Positions 34,612 through 48,488 of a stretch of DNA of 64,000 nt are shown one piece after another (position 1 is the first letter of the stretch; every line of letters begins with the position of its first letter). The stretch covers positions 1,016,259,343 through 1,016,323,342 of the forward strand of contig OY728159.1 in assembly GCA_963277665.1 (NCBI GenBank), in the 5' to 3' direction. This DNA comes from Viscum album. Its lineage: Eukaryota; Streptophyta; Magnoliopsida; Santalales; Viscaceae. The translations under genes were made by a program, and so were the position numbers. Below the pieces are notes generated by a model, which was given only the letters and a program-made list of their open reading frames with translations, searched no databases and was not told the DNA's origin.

Positions 34612-36337
34612 TGATTAGCCAATAAAAATACATATTATAATTACATTTTAATGGTATTAAATTTTCATTTTTGATCTTATGGTTCTGAGTTAGTGGATTT
34701 TAATTTTGAACATCCGTTCTTATCATTTGTTCACTTCATACCTAATGTACACCAATTTAGGCCCAATGATTCATCTGATTTTAAGGATTTTAATTATCCA
34801 AATTTTAATTTAATATTTTTGAGAAATTCATCTACACTTTATTATGAACGTTTTTCATTTAGGGATTAGTGGAGGATTCATAAAGGATGATAGAGATATT
34901 TGGCGATGAAAGGAATGAATTCTGGAGAAGGCAGATTGGACAAAAGCCCATTGATGAGAATATGGGACCCAAAATACAAACCCAATGAATCCCACGTTTC
35001 GTGAGATGATAGAAGACATATATAGGAACAAATAAATCTTCAAGATCCAGCTCTAATGCGGCTTCCATGATGGAAATAAATGCATCCCAAATAGAATATC
35101 AAAATCTGGGCCAGAATCTATGGCCCATAATATTATCCCACTAAATCGGCCATAACTCCCAATTCACAACTCCAAATGGGCCCAAATTTATAGCCGGTTA
35201 GGGGACATCTGGATCTCCATTTTCTTCTTCTATGAACCACTCTAATTTTTCAATCTAGAAGGTACTTTTGACATATCATTTCGGTGGTTTCAAGCTGGAT
35301 GCCACCTCGGGTCAAGAGTGGAAAAGTCCAAGTTCCACAAGCTTTCCACCACCCTAGGTCTAACATAATCAAGTGGGATGATTTTTACTATTGGAGGCTC
35401 GACCCAAGGCTCCCAAAATGCCTATTTAATGTAGTTGTGGTGTAAGAGTTTATCATCTTTTGAGCTTTCTTTCATTGTATTGTTATGCTGCGATTTTGTT
35501 GTCTCAAGTTTGTCTTCCACATGTAAGTTGTTTTAATTCATCCTTGTTTCTTAATAAAAGTTATTATTTTATTATTAATATATTTTTCTCCATCTCACTT
35601 TGATACTGTTGCCTCATGTTGTGAATTTATTCACACCAAAACTTGTGAAATTATTCACACAATGGTGGAGTGATCATTTTCTTTTTATTGTTTTCTTTAC
35701 TTCTTCAATTCCCCCCTCATGAGTCTACTTACCACTTCCATTGAAACCATAGAATCAATGGAGGGATAACCCACTTATGGGTTGATCCGAGGGAGTAGTA
35801 AGGGGCTGTATTGGATGTTATTTATCACCCCATTAATGTCTAATCACTTATTTAATTGAAATTTTTATTTTATAATTTTTAAACTCCATCATCCTTGTTG
35901 AATTTAAGGTCACACACTTCAAGTGCTAATACGAACCTTTACATTGAAGTGCTCAAAACTTTGATCCTTCATGTGTATAGGTGATTATTATTAAATGGTG
36001 TTGGTATTAATCCAATAAGTGATGATGTTTTTTGATCTTCTTAAATGAACCCATATCAAATATAAGAAATTTAAATCATTAAAAAAGGAATTCATCCAAT
36101 CCACCCCAAGCGATAAAATAACATCAACTCATTATCCTAATTTGAATTAACTTAAATATGTTAGTAATACCTTAAAAACATATAAAATAAACCCAAGTTG
36201 GCCAATTTATAGCAAAAAAAATCCATATAATGTACGTGTTTATAGGTTACTTCTTATGTCTCCGAGGATTCAATAACCCAAGAAAAACTACAAGGACTGT
36301 TCTACCTTCATCTCTTGGGTATATTTAGCGTGAATCA
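34612..36337 (+). repeat. Element 3 3' LTR
   Basis: Starts TGATTAGCCAATAAAAATAC, ends GTGAATCA. Same length within two bases as 25310-27037. Confidence 0.9.
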
Positions 36338-36342
36338 GTTGT
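36338..36342 (+). repeat. Right target-site duplicate of element 3
   Basis: GTTGT, identical to the uninterrupted site in the left LTR of element 2 (after CTATCA near 16316). Confidence 0.8.
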
Positions 36343-36602
36343 AGTAGTATTTCATGAAATTACATATGTTCTCTTGGATTTTCTTTTATATTTTAGTTTG
36401 AGATGGAGTTGTTTGGTTTCCATCTTATCTCTCTCTTTCGCATGTGTACTCTTGTAAGGTAATGCCTCTCATTTGTGTGTTTACTATACCCTCACTGCTA
36501 GTCCCCAACCTAGGGCCTACTGGAGGTGGGACATGGGGGTCGTTATCTCTTTTCTCATATTACCTCTCAGGAGGGGTACACTTTTTGGGGAAGGGGTCAT
36601 GA
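36338..36602 (+). repeat. Element 2 3' LTR, last part
   Basis: Resumes TTGTAGTAGTATTTCATGAA and matches 16320-16586 to the end (CATATTACCTCTCAGGAGGG, GGGGTCATGA). Confidence 0.88.
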
Positions 36603-36774
36603 AATAATCTTACTTATTCTCATCAAAAGGAAACTTTTTTCCACTATATAAGAAGTTAATAAATCCATAATAGGTTTTCAATAAGTCCCATAAATTATCC
36701 ACATAAGAAAATCATCTAGACATATTATATTTACTACTTTACATCATAACATGGGGAAAGGGAATCATAACAAG

Positions 36775-36795
36775 GGGTGAGATAAAATACTCAAT
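36775..36795 (-). promoter_or_regulatory. U5 module of element A
   Basis: Minus strand TTGAGTATTTTATCTCACCC, the same pattern as in elements 1, 2 and 6; no clear acceptor follows. Confidence 0.45.
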
Positions 36796-39700
36796 AACGA
36801 TCCACATAATAATAAAACACAACATGAGATACATGAGGAATAACATGATATTTTAACTAATATGATAAGAATAATGGAATAAAGTGATGATATTCTATGT
36901 GTGTGGGTTAAATAATAATTATAAAAAGTATCATGGTATCATAGAAATGTAGAGAAACCATAAATAAGACATCATATGTCAAGGCTCTCTACCTCATTAA
37001 TAAAACATAGATTTTTAGGTTAACTACCCAAATGCCATAGTTTCCTAGGATTAATACCCACACACCATGATATCTTATTAGATTCAAACACTACCCAATG
37101 CATTATAAATCTGTATAATTCTAGGCCAACCCTTCACATAATAAAATTCATACATATGTGTGACACATGGTTTAAATAAATATATCATTAAAACCTAAGG
37201 AAATAAAATGGGGTTTATATCCTTATCAAGTGGATCCCAAAGTAATAATTTATGATTTACCCAATAAACATGACATGATAAATACATGAAATATAAATTT
37301 TTATCTGATGAATTTAATCATTATTTTAGGAAAATGAAACTCAATAATAATTATTACACTTATATTATTTATATCATATAAGAAATGGATATATGTTTTA
37401 GAAAATGTTTTTCCCAATCAACCAATGTATTAGGTTACTAGGTGAATACCCTTAAATTATGCATTAAAATATAGGTAATTCAAAGTAGAAAATATATAGA
37501 AGTAAATCAAGCCTATACAAGTGGATGATTTAGCAAGACAAAATAGTGTTGGATCATAACATAGATGTAAAGGATAATTTCATAATCTATCAAAATAATG
37601 ATGGTGAATGGAATCATTCTAAGAACACCATTGATCAAACATATAATAATGATAAAGAAAACTCTTATAAGAATTAATTAAAATTATTTAAATGTCCAAA
37701 TTTGAATTTTACCATGAAAAAATATTAAAGTGGAGATTATATTAAACTACAAGAATAATAATGTATTTTTAGAAAACATTAATTCATTGAGAAGAAGTCC
37801 CATAGAAAATGAAAAAGGTGGTGTAAAGATACATTCACATGGAAACATTTAAAAAAAGTAACTTCCATTAAAAATAACCCATTTGGAAAACAATAAAAAC
37901 ATTCTTCTAAAAAATTATTAAATAATTACAATGTAGTTGAAAATAATGTTAAAACAGTTTTTAGAAAAGTCATTTTAAAAAATTACTTTTGAATAAATCA
38001 TTTTAGAAACATAATCTATTATAAAATGTTAATATCTATTAATTTTTTTCTGTAAAACCCTCATTGAAAAAAGGATGATAAAATCTTAAATGTATAAGAG
38101 GTGAAGATAATTATGATGTTAAATTACAACATTATATAATTTTTTTTCTAAAACATGGATATGGATGAAAAAGAGCCATGTTCTTTGGTTGGGAATCATT
38201 TCTATCTGGGATGTATTTTGCAAGTGAATGTGATCCAGAAAGAGAAATATTTTAATTAAATGTATTTGATTCCACAAATAAATAAATAAATAAATCTTAT
38301 TTAAAGGTATTTTAGGATATAAGATACTTCTAAGATTAATGTTAATAATAAAATTCAAGAAACATGGGAAAATAACTTGAGTCAATAATTGAGTAACCTT
38401 TTGAAAAAACACCTTAAAGGAAAAAGAGATTGAAAATGACCCTAAAATACCATGAATAAAATATATTTCAATATATCAGAAAAATTGTAAGACATATACA
38501 ATAAATAAAAGTAAATTGTGGAATCAATCAATGTGTGTCTCAATAATGGGGGTTTGAGAGAAAAATACCTTACCTTATTTTACATCTTAGTTGATCACAC
38601 TCTCACTTCTTGTAAAATCAAATATCCTAATACTATATTTTAGAACCTTATTCATCTATAATCCTTTTATATAATTAATTTATAATTATTTTCTTTGAAT
38701 AGAGCTATTCATTATTGCATGTTTTTATCATCAGATGTTAATTCATTTAATTATCATACTCATGATTTATAATATTAGTTTTGATCCATGAACATTTATA
38801 CTAAGTTATATTTTCCAATATTAACTATTTTAAAATAATATATATCAAATGATTAACAAAATTTTCCACTTTCATCTTTATAGGGTGTTAATTATGAGTC
38901 TTTAAGCTGACGTCATAGACAAAGTTATCTTTATAATTTTTCATGAACATAGATGATATATTATTAACATGATTTGATATTAATATTTAAAATCACATAA
39001 AATTTAAAAAATATTTTTAAATTATTATTATATGTCAATTATATTATATAATATTCCTTAATATTTCACTACATAAACATTATAATATCACTCATGTTGG
39101 TGGTAAATCAACCAAAAAAAGCGTGTTGTGATGATGAAATGAGTAAGAATGTTATATTATATAGGGCCAGTATAACATTTTAAGATGAATAAAAATATAA
39201 TATATATCATATATATCCATAAAATACATTATTATTACCATTAACGATGGGTGGTGATGAAAAAACAAATATTCCATTCGTGGAAGAGGTAGTATGCACA
39301 TACACATGATTAACAAACCCATTTCCCATTGAATGTATGAAGTGATGCTATGTGGAAATTTATTATTTAAGAATTATAATAATTTGTATAATAGTCATAT
39401 TAATTCACTAATTATTATTTTTTGTCCATAATTATTATTTGGTAATGATAAATAATTCATGTTGTTCATGGAGGGAGCATTCCACACATACACATGATTA
39501 ACTATCTCATTCCATAACGATTGGATGAAATGAAGGTAAATATAAAAGGTTATTATATCAAAATTCTATAATTGAAATTAAAAATATAATTATTATTAAA
39601 AATAATATTTTATATCATCAATAAGATTCGGTGATGAAAAATGAACTGTATCACATCATGGAGGTGATAATCCACACATACACATGATCAATGCATTTGT

Positions 39701-40961
39701 TTTTCTTATTGGATTCTATAGAATGAATGAATAAATATTTTTCAAGTAATATAAGGAAATATATATATATATGAAATGTAATTTATAATATAAAAACGTT
39801 ATGGATGATTAGGAAGCACAAAATTAATAATAAAGTATAATAGGAGTGTAATAATCATGTTGGGAACTTTGATTTTCCTTTGAATTATCCATAGAAATTA
39901 AAGTCCCAAGCTAACTAATGGCATAGAAGTCTTAGTTTAATAATGGATATTTATAGGAGGATAAAATGGTCATAGTATTTTCTAGTAAACCTATGGAAAG
40001 TGTGTGCCTTTTAGTGGTGGGAGTGCTCCTTTTTATAAGTGATGGAAATAGAACTTTCCATAGAAAATAATGTTAAGTAAGGAAAAATAATCGAATAACA
40101 TGAACCTTAAGTGAGGTCAGAAATGTATTCTTGATAATACATGTATTTAATACTTTAAAACATAAAAAATTAATTCTATAATGTCTATATTTCATGTAAA
40201 CTTAGAGAATTTAATGCCACATTAAATTATTTTATAAAACACTAATTAGTGTAAATTAAATTTTAATCATGGAAACTAAGTTATTACTAAAAACATAAGT
40301 GGTCACCTTATACAAATATTCACAATTCCAAAATAAAATTTTCCCTCTATTTAATCTAATTAAATTTCTAAATAAGAGAAAATATAATTTTAAATCAAAA
40401 CATATAATATTTTTAAAAATAAATCTAATAATAAAATACCTCTTTTGTTTAAAAATGATTATCATATGCTTATAAATTTGATATAATCAATATATATAAT
40501 TCTATAGAAAATAATTTTTATAAATATTTAAGTCATTATTATGTAATAATAATATTTTAATTAGTGATAAAATTAGCTAAAACATTTAATTTTCATTATT
40601 CACATAAAAATTAATTATTTTAGAAAAATAAAAAAATTCATTTTAAGATAATTTTGGTATTATAAATTTAATTATATAGTTAATTATATCAAATTATATT
40701 TCTAAAAATTATATATTTATCTTTCGATACAAAATATAAAAATAAACTTCTTTTATTTTAAAAAGTGACCATTTTAAACATTAATTCTTTCAGAAATTAT
40801 TTCTTACTAATTTTATAATTTAATGAATTTTAGTATCATCTATAGATATCAAATATATTATCATAGTGTTATTTATTTATGATTAATTTAATTTAATATT
40901 ATATCCTAACCATTGTTTTAGTGCGTGTAAAGAATTATATCACACTCAAAACTATTTAAAG

Positions 40962-40963
<2 letters not shown>

Positions 40964-40999
<36 letters not shown>
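40964..40999. repeat. TA microsatellite
   Basis: Perfect alternating TA for about 35 bases close to the TG end of element A's 5' LTR; absent from the other LTR copy. Confidence 0.95.
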
Positions 41000-41001
<2 letters not shown>

Positions 41002-41015
41002 CTTAAGATATTACA

Positions 41016-41343
41016 CTTTGTTTATTTTCCCTAGTTTATAAAGAAATATGTTAAGTAAGATATTTCTAGAAGTATTTCATCAATATAATGATGATTATTT
41101 AATGTTAAATAAGAAAATCTAGGTAGAGTGAAAAAATTGAAAACCTAAAGACATGGGTAATGTTATGTAATTGTTTATCCCAATTCACTAAAACACTAAA
41201 CCTAAATGGTCCATGGGTATTTTATTAATCCAATATATTTTTATAATGTTTTTAATTTTGGATGGTTTAAGATAGGACCCATTTTTTTGTATCAAATCCT
41301 GAAATGTACATATTACGTTGTTAGCATTAGATTCGGGGTGTGA
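41016..41343 (+). repeat. Remnant E: tail of an element-1-like LTR
   Basis: TTATTTTCCCTAG + TTTATAAAGAAATATG (41022-41050) matches the element 1 LTR at 8857-8885. It ends near GATTCGGGGTG (41331), and TTATATCAGGATTC (41355-41368) may be a decayed PBS. Element A begins exactly at its left edge, so A probably inserted here. Confidence 0.4.
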
Positions 41344-43344
41344 GATTAGGTCTGTTATATCAGGATTCCATTTCTTTATTATTTGATAATCCTTATTTTC
41401 TATTTTTAACCATATCATTTATAAAAAATATTTCACAGTTGATATAAATAGAAATGAGATTATTTAATGGTGTGTTAATTTTATCATGTCTTACTTTCAA
41501 GGCTTTCAGAATCATAAGATTCCTCTATTTCAATTTCTAAAGCTTTGAGCCCAATTTATGCATATATATATATTCAGGTATTTGGTGACACGACATGTTT
41601 TTTCTTCATCACCTTTGAAGTAAATGTGTTATATGAATTAATATGATATTTTTATGGAGTATACATACATTTTAGACAACAAAATATCTATATATGAGTA
41701 TATTTTTTAAGATTTTTTAGTGTATGTAATTTACATCAGGAATTTTGAGTGGATTTATAGATCACCTCCTTTATTTTTAAATTATAATGATATTTTTTGA
41801 AGTTATTTATAATAATAAATTTTAAACAAGAAATTATTATTTGAAATATTCCTTTTATGGATATATTGATGTATTTTTTATATATAATTGATGTCGTCTT
41901 TATAAACTAAATATGGGTATTTGGATACTTTATCTAATTTTGTTTGGCTATTTTTTATTTAGTGGATTTCTTTATTGGTTGATTCATATTCATGGTTTTT
42001 CATTATAGAAAATACATCTTGAATGTAAGATTAAAATAATACTAAATATCAGGAGTTGTTTAAATTAATGAAATAAAATTTTGTTTATAACTACTCTAGT
42101 TGGTGGCTATAAGACTGTTCATTGAATTATTTAAATTAAAATTAAATATTTCTTAAAAACCAATGTTTATAATTTGTTTCATATAAAACAATAATTTATT
42201 GAAAATGATTATCCATCCTATAAGGAGATTAGATATAAGAAATTATTCCATAAAATATTCCCTTTAATAATTGTAATTTCCATAAAAAATACGACAATTA
42301 TAAAGATCCATTAGAATGAAAATTTAGGATAGGGAACATACTAAAATTATTATAAAGAAGGAAAAATCTCATGATTTAACACAAATGTACCATTTTCTCT
42401 ACCTTTTTAAATAAATAATGTAATGGTTTTAAATAGTTGTCAACAACACCAATTATTATTTCACTAAATTGTAGTGAGACTGGATTTAGTACAAAACATA
42501 AGGATGTGGTTACTAGAAATGATAAATATAAAACCACATTTAAAAAATCCACATTTCATTAGAAATTACAATAAAATAGAAAATTAAAAATTAGAAATGA
42601 TAAAACTTGAAAACGAAGTTTGGAAATTAGTAGGCCAAAAAATTGTTGAGAAATTACTTTTTTGATAACTAGGATCACCCATTTTATTCAAGTTTTAACT
42701 TTTAACAAGAATAATTTTAAATGATAATAAATTATTAAATCCATTAGGAAATAATGGAAAAACATGGAGAATGTTGATGGAAAATGTTAATACCTACTTT
42801 ATACATTTGAACATGTTCATAAAGTTACATCTAATTAAACAAAGAGACAATCCTGAAGTAATTCCAGTAAAGAATGTAATAACGATGTCAAAAGGATGAA
42901 ACACAAGAAATATTAGAGAGGTTCATAATAATTAATTTATAGGCCCTAATTTCATATTGAGTATAAATTCTTATCTATAAAACATATTCACTTTTAACCC
43001 ATAGTATATGGAGGTTCATATTCCCAAATAAAAAAAATTATATAGAAGTAGAGTTTATTTTCTATTGATATGGATAAGTATTTATCCTTGGGATATATTT
43101 TATATACAATTGGATGTATTTATGTTCTTATAACCGAAACTTATTCGATCAAAGATTAGTTTTATGGAAGTCCATATATCTATATCTTCTTTAATCAATG
43201 ATTGTATATAGATGTAGTGAGTATTATATAGGTGTTCATTATTTCAATTCGATATAAATAAAATATTAAAGGATAACAGATAAATAAGGTGATTAGTAAG
43301 GAAGTACAGTCTAAATTAAATCACATCTCTCCTTGAAATAAGGA
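41344..43344. other. Degenerate AT-rich interior, unassigned
   Basis: No readable frame or domain on either strand. Position after an LTR tail and PBS-like site suggests the decayed interior of E. Confidence 0.3.
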
Positions 43345-45708
43345 TGTAATATAATTAATATGAGGTGTTGTGATAAATATGAATATCCTATAGAATTATC
43401 CCTCCAATTTCTTAATTAATTGTCTCTCATATGGTAATCTATTTTCTTGTTCTTTTATATAGGTATCTATGTGTGTTCATTTCACTTTATCACACATATT
43501 ATCTTTTAATGAGACACCCTTAGGTATTTATGTATTTTTTTCTATATACTATGTATCTTGTAATCCTTGAACTTTTGTGTATGTCTAATTTTATAATAAT
43601 TATTTCTGGTTCATGGATTTGGTTCTCTAAATCCATAAACCAAGATTTTTTTGTTTTAAATAAGTTTTTATATGTAGTTTAAATCATAATTTTAGTAAAA
43701 ATAGTTATTGGTACTTTGGACAAGGATTTTAATCAGACTGTTATTTATTTGATTATTGTGGCCTTAGTGAAATCACCTATAACCATACATTCATAAAATT
43801 GACATGGATGGAATAGATTCTTATTAATATCTATTAGTATGAATTTATTTAAGATTATATAGAGTTTTTTAGGAAACATACCATAATTTAAATGATAATT
43901 GTTGAAATTTTGTGATGGAAAAAATCAATTCATTTAACTCATTAATTCTTCAAAGTTGAAATTTGATGATTTTTCTGAAAATGGTTTTCTAATATTTTTT
44001 CTCATATATCAAGTCCTAATATGATTTAATTACATTATTTACATTTTGGTTGGATTTTATGATTTTACTAGATGGATATTTCTTTAATATTTATCCTTTA
44101 TCATCTATCTTGGTAAATTTATGTGGAAGATGATGAATATAGAGTCATCACATGGATCTTGAATATTTTGTTTACTATATCATCTATTTCTTTATGTTCC
44201 CTTAAAAAATTATGTTCATATGTTGAATTTGATTCAACATGATATTTTTTCTTGATTTTATTTGATTAAGAAAGTACAACATGTAAATTATTTGTTATTT
44301 TACCATATGTTTAATGTTAATGTTATAGAATAAATTTTATGTATTTTACATAATTAAGTGATTTATTAATTTATATTATATTCCAATTATAGGTTATCAA
44401 TTTCAAATGTGTTTGAGTTCTTTAACCTTTTTCCTTTTTTATCTAAAACAATGTATTGTTTGATTGTTCATTCTACCACATAAATAATTCTTCTATGACG
44501 TCCATGAACTTCTGCTATTTATTTAATCCATTCAAATGAGATTTATTATTTTTTTACTCTATCACATATCTGATTGTTATTTTATATTATTCAAAATATA
44601 TGATTTAGATAATAATATTACTATTTTATTATATTTAAAACTGATAAATCCATAGGAATACAGAACATGGTGCCTAGAGGATAAACACACACCATACTCT
44701 ACCTGATCCAAACCATTATGTTTTATAGATTTACACTTTCATGTTTCATTACACTATAAGACTTATCAGAATTCTAGATCCACTACTCATAAAAAATTTT
44801 CCCCTAGATATCAAAATAATCAATGTAATAATGTGATTGATTTTTCTATTATATGTATGGAGTTATAGAGTGTTTAAGGGAGTTAAAAGTCAACGTATGG
44901 GAATTATTATCTCAATTTAACCCTTTGACTAATGTTTCCTAAAATTAATATTTATTGCTCTCTATTATGAATACAATATCCTTATAGAGTATATAATTCT
45001 ATTTTTCTTTTTATTTTTTTAATTTACATTTCCAATATATAATTTCTCTAGGAATCATCCTTGATACCTTATAAATTCTGATGAATATAAGGGGTTCTGC
45101 CTAGATCTCTATTATTCATTGAGATTATCTATGTCTAATATTAATTTATTGAAATTGTATTTACTTTCATTTAAAAAAAATACTCTACTAAATTTTTTAT
45201 GACTTTAATTCCTTTTTACTATTCTCATTTTATAGATTCTTACATCACATAATTTGGTGTTTATAATGGAATTTTTTGTGATCTATCTGTTATTATTATA
45301 CATCTATTCTATAATCACTTTCAATTTCATTTATTCATGTATATGTATTTATAATATTATTTTATAGAGGAATTTTACTTAGTTTTATTTAATTTTCTCC
45401 TTTATTTACATTCCTTCAATTTTATTCCATAGATATCTCATATACTATAAAAATACTAAATAAATTTATTTTAAACATTTATATAATTTATTATCCTCAA
45501 TATCAAATTTTTTTCCAATTATTATATTTATATTTTGTATTATAATCATTAATTATATTTTGAAAAATATTTTATCATGAAGTATATTATTATTTTTATA
45601 TCATTCCATAAAATAATTGATTTTATTTTTGTGATTATTTAAACATTTAGAAAATTCTAAGGAATCAGATCCTTATATCTTATATAATTTCTCATATCTA
45701 TCTAATGT

Positions 45709-45748
<40 letters not shown>

Positions 45749-46915
45749 AATAATCATTTATAATATACTCTTTGAACATACCATATATTATTTTCTCTCT
45801 TCATACACTATTTTGATAATCTATTATATGTTTGATTTAATCCCTTAGTCAATTATCCCAATTTATATGTAGATATAGTGTGTATGAATTGAAATGTATT
45901 GGATATGGTTTATAAATCACTTTAATTTCTCTGGTTTATCATTAAATGTTCCTAAAAAACATTGTTTATAATATTATTCACATTATCCTCTCTGTTCATA
46001 CCCTATTCATCAATATTGTTATTGAAGGGTATTCACTAATATTGTTTCACTGTTCGGCTAAATGGGTAAAATTATTAATATGATTATATATATCATTATT
46101 TTTTATGGGAGAACCATGTTATAAGTTCATTGATTATTAATCCACATACTAACAATTTGATCGTTATGAACCATTGTAATATGTATCGCTAAACAATTTT
46201 CTCATACAATTTAATATATTGGATGATTAATATGATTTTTATGGGGTATAATTATATAACCGCCCATTTAATGATAGGTCTCATGAGCCCCTAATATTAA
46301 TATAGTATATATTGAAACAAGGTATATACAATATGTTTGTGATTGTAATAGTTATACATTCCCATCAAATAAAATTCATTTTGTTATGTAATGTGTGAGG
46401 CAATGAATATTTCCACTCAATTTAGTGGTTGTCCTCACAAGAATGTTATGATATGGTTATGGTTATGTTTCTGAAGTATTATATATAATGTCTCATATAA
46501 GGCCTCAATGATTTGATTATGATGTATTTTATTTCACATTCCCATCATAATGGCCTCTATTAATTGTCCATTATAACATATTCCTTATTATATTGTAATA
46601 TATTCTTTGACATACATTTATGATCATTGTTTAATACTATAATAATATTTATTAGTTTTTCTTCTCAAACTGATTATCTAAAATAACATTTTATATATGT
46701 TTTCCAATTTCCTAGGGTTTTATATGAAATGATATGTGTATAAAGGATTTTTGTGTGAATAATTTTTTATAGATAAAGGGATATCATAATGTGTAATAAT
46801 TTAAAATTGTGGATAGATTTCAAAACCCAAATCCTTTAGATTCCGGGAGTGTCTTTTTATCTTGAGTTATTGTTTATAATCTTATAAAATGATATCAAAT
46901 CCCCGGGGTATCGCA
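43345..46915 (+). repeat. Element C 5' LTR (left edge uncertain)
   Basis: Ends GGTATCGCA, directly before the PBS. Contains a TA microsatellite at 45713-45745. Very AT-rich, consistent with long decay of methylated cytosines. Confidence 0.45.
45713..45745. repeat. TA microsatellite in element C LTR
   Basis: Alternating TA for about 33 bases. Confidence 0.95.
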
Positions 46916-46917
46916 AT

Positions 46918-46928
46918 TGGTATTATAG
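46918..46928 (+). other. Decayed PBS of element C
   Basis: TGGTATTATAG corresponds to TGGTATCAGAG with two changes; it is 2 bases after the LTR's CA. The downstream GGATACTAAAGCTGGAACTA (46981-47000) resembles the element 1 leader GGATACAGTCCTAGAACTAC. Confidence 0.6.
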
Positions 46929-48479
46929 AATTAATGAAAATAATGCATTTTTAGCTCCACACCAGGAAGATTGGTTATAAGGATACTAAAGCTGGAACTA
47001 TAGTAGGATTATGTTAATCATTAATGAGTATATTAAGAATAAAATTATTAATAAATATAAATAAATATTGATTTAAACAAAACAAACATCGAATTAGACA
47101 TCATTGTATTAATTTTTCAAATTTAAATGACTCTTTCATATTTTTTCCTTATATTAATATTATTCAGACAAACCACATTGGTTTTATTAAACAGATTAAA
47201 ATAGGTTGAATCAAAAAAATGATGAATTCTATGTAAAATATAATTACTTTCCTAATGAGCCACTGAAATGGATTAGATATAGTGTTAAAAAATATTATGG
47301 ATGTGATTACCAAGATATCTCATGTTATGAGTAAAATAGTAAATAATGTAAAATTTTATTAACACCTCAAAGTATGGGATACTCACTATTTAATCCTACA
47401 TATGATAATTAATTCCATCATTTAGTTGATCATTTTATCCCATAAATTTTAAGAAATTAATCAATGTTATATAAAATTAGTTTTTCCCTTTCAAAATGCT
47501 TGGAAAATTATCTCTATGATCACTCATTGGGATGTGAAGTGAATATATGGGTATACTAATATAAATAATAATGATTGGATGTTGAGTTTTCAATTTACAC
47601 ACTATAGAGGTAAGTATTTTCATCCAATTATTTTCACACATCTTAAAATAATAATTCTGTAAAATTCATCCTGTAACTTTTTTCATTATACCATCTGTCA
47701 AATACAATAAAAAGTTTTCATTGATCAGTTGTGAGAAAATATATCCAATATAACTTATCTATCATGTGGATTTACTGAGTTCTAATACTAATTTATGGAA
47801 GTGATTAATTCATTACTTTCATATATGAATACTCAACCATAGATACTAGATAATAAAAAAGAGTTAAATAAAGATGGCATAAAACTATAAATTATTGCAT
47901 AAAATATTATAGATTTTATCAAACGAAAGAAAAGGAATTATAATATTTGGATCAATAATACATGTTCCATATATGATATAATTAGATGACCCACCTAGCT
48001 CAACATTCTATATTCACCTAGGAAGTACAAAAATTTAAAAATATTTATGAAAGAATTTATGGTGGCGAAACATGAATATGTTTATGAAATATAGGAAAAA
48101 GTGAAAGGTTTTACCTAGATACATTGGTCACATTGAGATTATTAATTATTGAGTAATAGTAACTTATTTACTAGTTATTCAACTGATCAACTCACATGTC
48201 TACAATTTGTTCAATGCATAATTCCTATTAAAGTACATATTTGATCCAAAAAATTTACTAAACTCATATGTTTTATAAATGAATGACTATGTATTATTTG
48301 GAAGAACTAGTGATGAACATTGATTTTAGATAAAAAGTACTTAAAAACATTACTAATCAGCTTATCACTGTAATAAAATGGAATCATTAAAATGATGAAA
48401 AACATGGGATCCTTGATATTTAAAAATCCATATATTTTCTCATTTAAATAATATATTTTTGGTTGAATTATATCTTAAT
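46929..48479 (+). other. Interior of element C
   Basis: About 1.55 kb, AT-rich, no recognisable gag or pol. Shares leader sequence with element 1, so it may be a decayed relative of that gag-only family. Confidence 0.4.
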
Positions 48480-48488
48480 GTGGGAGAA
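48480..48488 (+). other. Polypurine tract of element C
   Basis: GTGGGAGAA followed by TGTAATAA, the standard chromovirus PPT/LTR junction. Confidence 0.7.

Larger units (their letters stand above)
25310..36337 (+). mobile_element. Element 3: decayed Athila-like Ty3/gypsy element
   Basis: LTRs 25310-27037 and 34612-36337 (about 1.73 kb, TGATTA ... GAATCA) flank gag, protease, RT, RNase H and integrase remnants with Athila-type motifs (PHHG in Gag, FMDDFSVFG in RT, GGHF..KKT in integrase). It is inserted in the 3' LTR of element 2 with flanking GATGT (25305) and GTTGT (36338). LTR differences of roughly one in ten by eye and numerous stops indicate an old insertion, younger than element 2. Confidence 0.92.
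12619..36602 (+). mobile_element. Element 2: decayed full-length chromovirus, split by element 3
   Basis: LTRs at 12619-16586 and 21608-25309 plus 36338-36602 share their whole length in order, including tandem arrays. Between them are a PBS, a gag remnant and pol in the order protease, RT, RNase H, integrase, chromodomain, as in Tekay-like chromoviruses. All frames carry stops or shifts. Element 3 sits in the 3' LTR. The exact LTR ends are uncertain by up to 10 bases; AATAA occurs beside both ends (12611-12615 and 36603-36607) and may be the target duplication. Confidence 0.88.
10197..41015 (-). mobile_element. Element A: old non-coding LTR element, split by element 2
   Basis: On the minus strand: 5' LTR 41015 to 36603 continuing at 12618 to about 12451; PBS-like site at 12448; interior to 11243; 3' LTR from 11242 to 10197, truncated by D. 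The first 1.0-1.1 kb of both LTRs (11242 down to about 10200, and 41015 down to about 39790) align by eye despite strong decay. Removing element 2 joins the two 5' LTR parts to about 4.5 kb. The interior is about 1.2 kb with no coding frame, so this is a LARD-type element. Its LTR resembles element 1's in the shared CTCACCC module and the AATGCATTGGG motif (7094 kb-scale position 37094-37104, minus). Confidence 0.6.
36603..41015 (-). repeat. Element A 5' LTR, main part
   Basis: AT-rich, no coding. Minus-strand TG start at 41015 (TGTAATATCTTAAG). The stretch 39790-41015 aligns with the 3' LTR at 10197-11242. AATGCATTGGG (37094-37104, minus) and the CTCACCC module (36775-36795) fall in the same order and near the same distance from the LTR end as in element 1. 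The ATAAATAAATAA run at about 38275-38294 is a microsatellite. Confidence 0.6.

Noticed and set aside
41188..41418. 76-codon minus-strand frame in AT-rich DNA
   Set aside because: Lys/Ile/Asn-rich translation of AT-rich remnant; no domain and no regulatory context.
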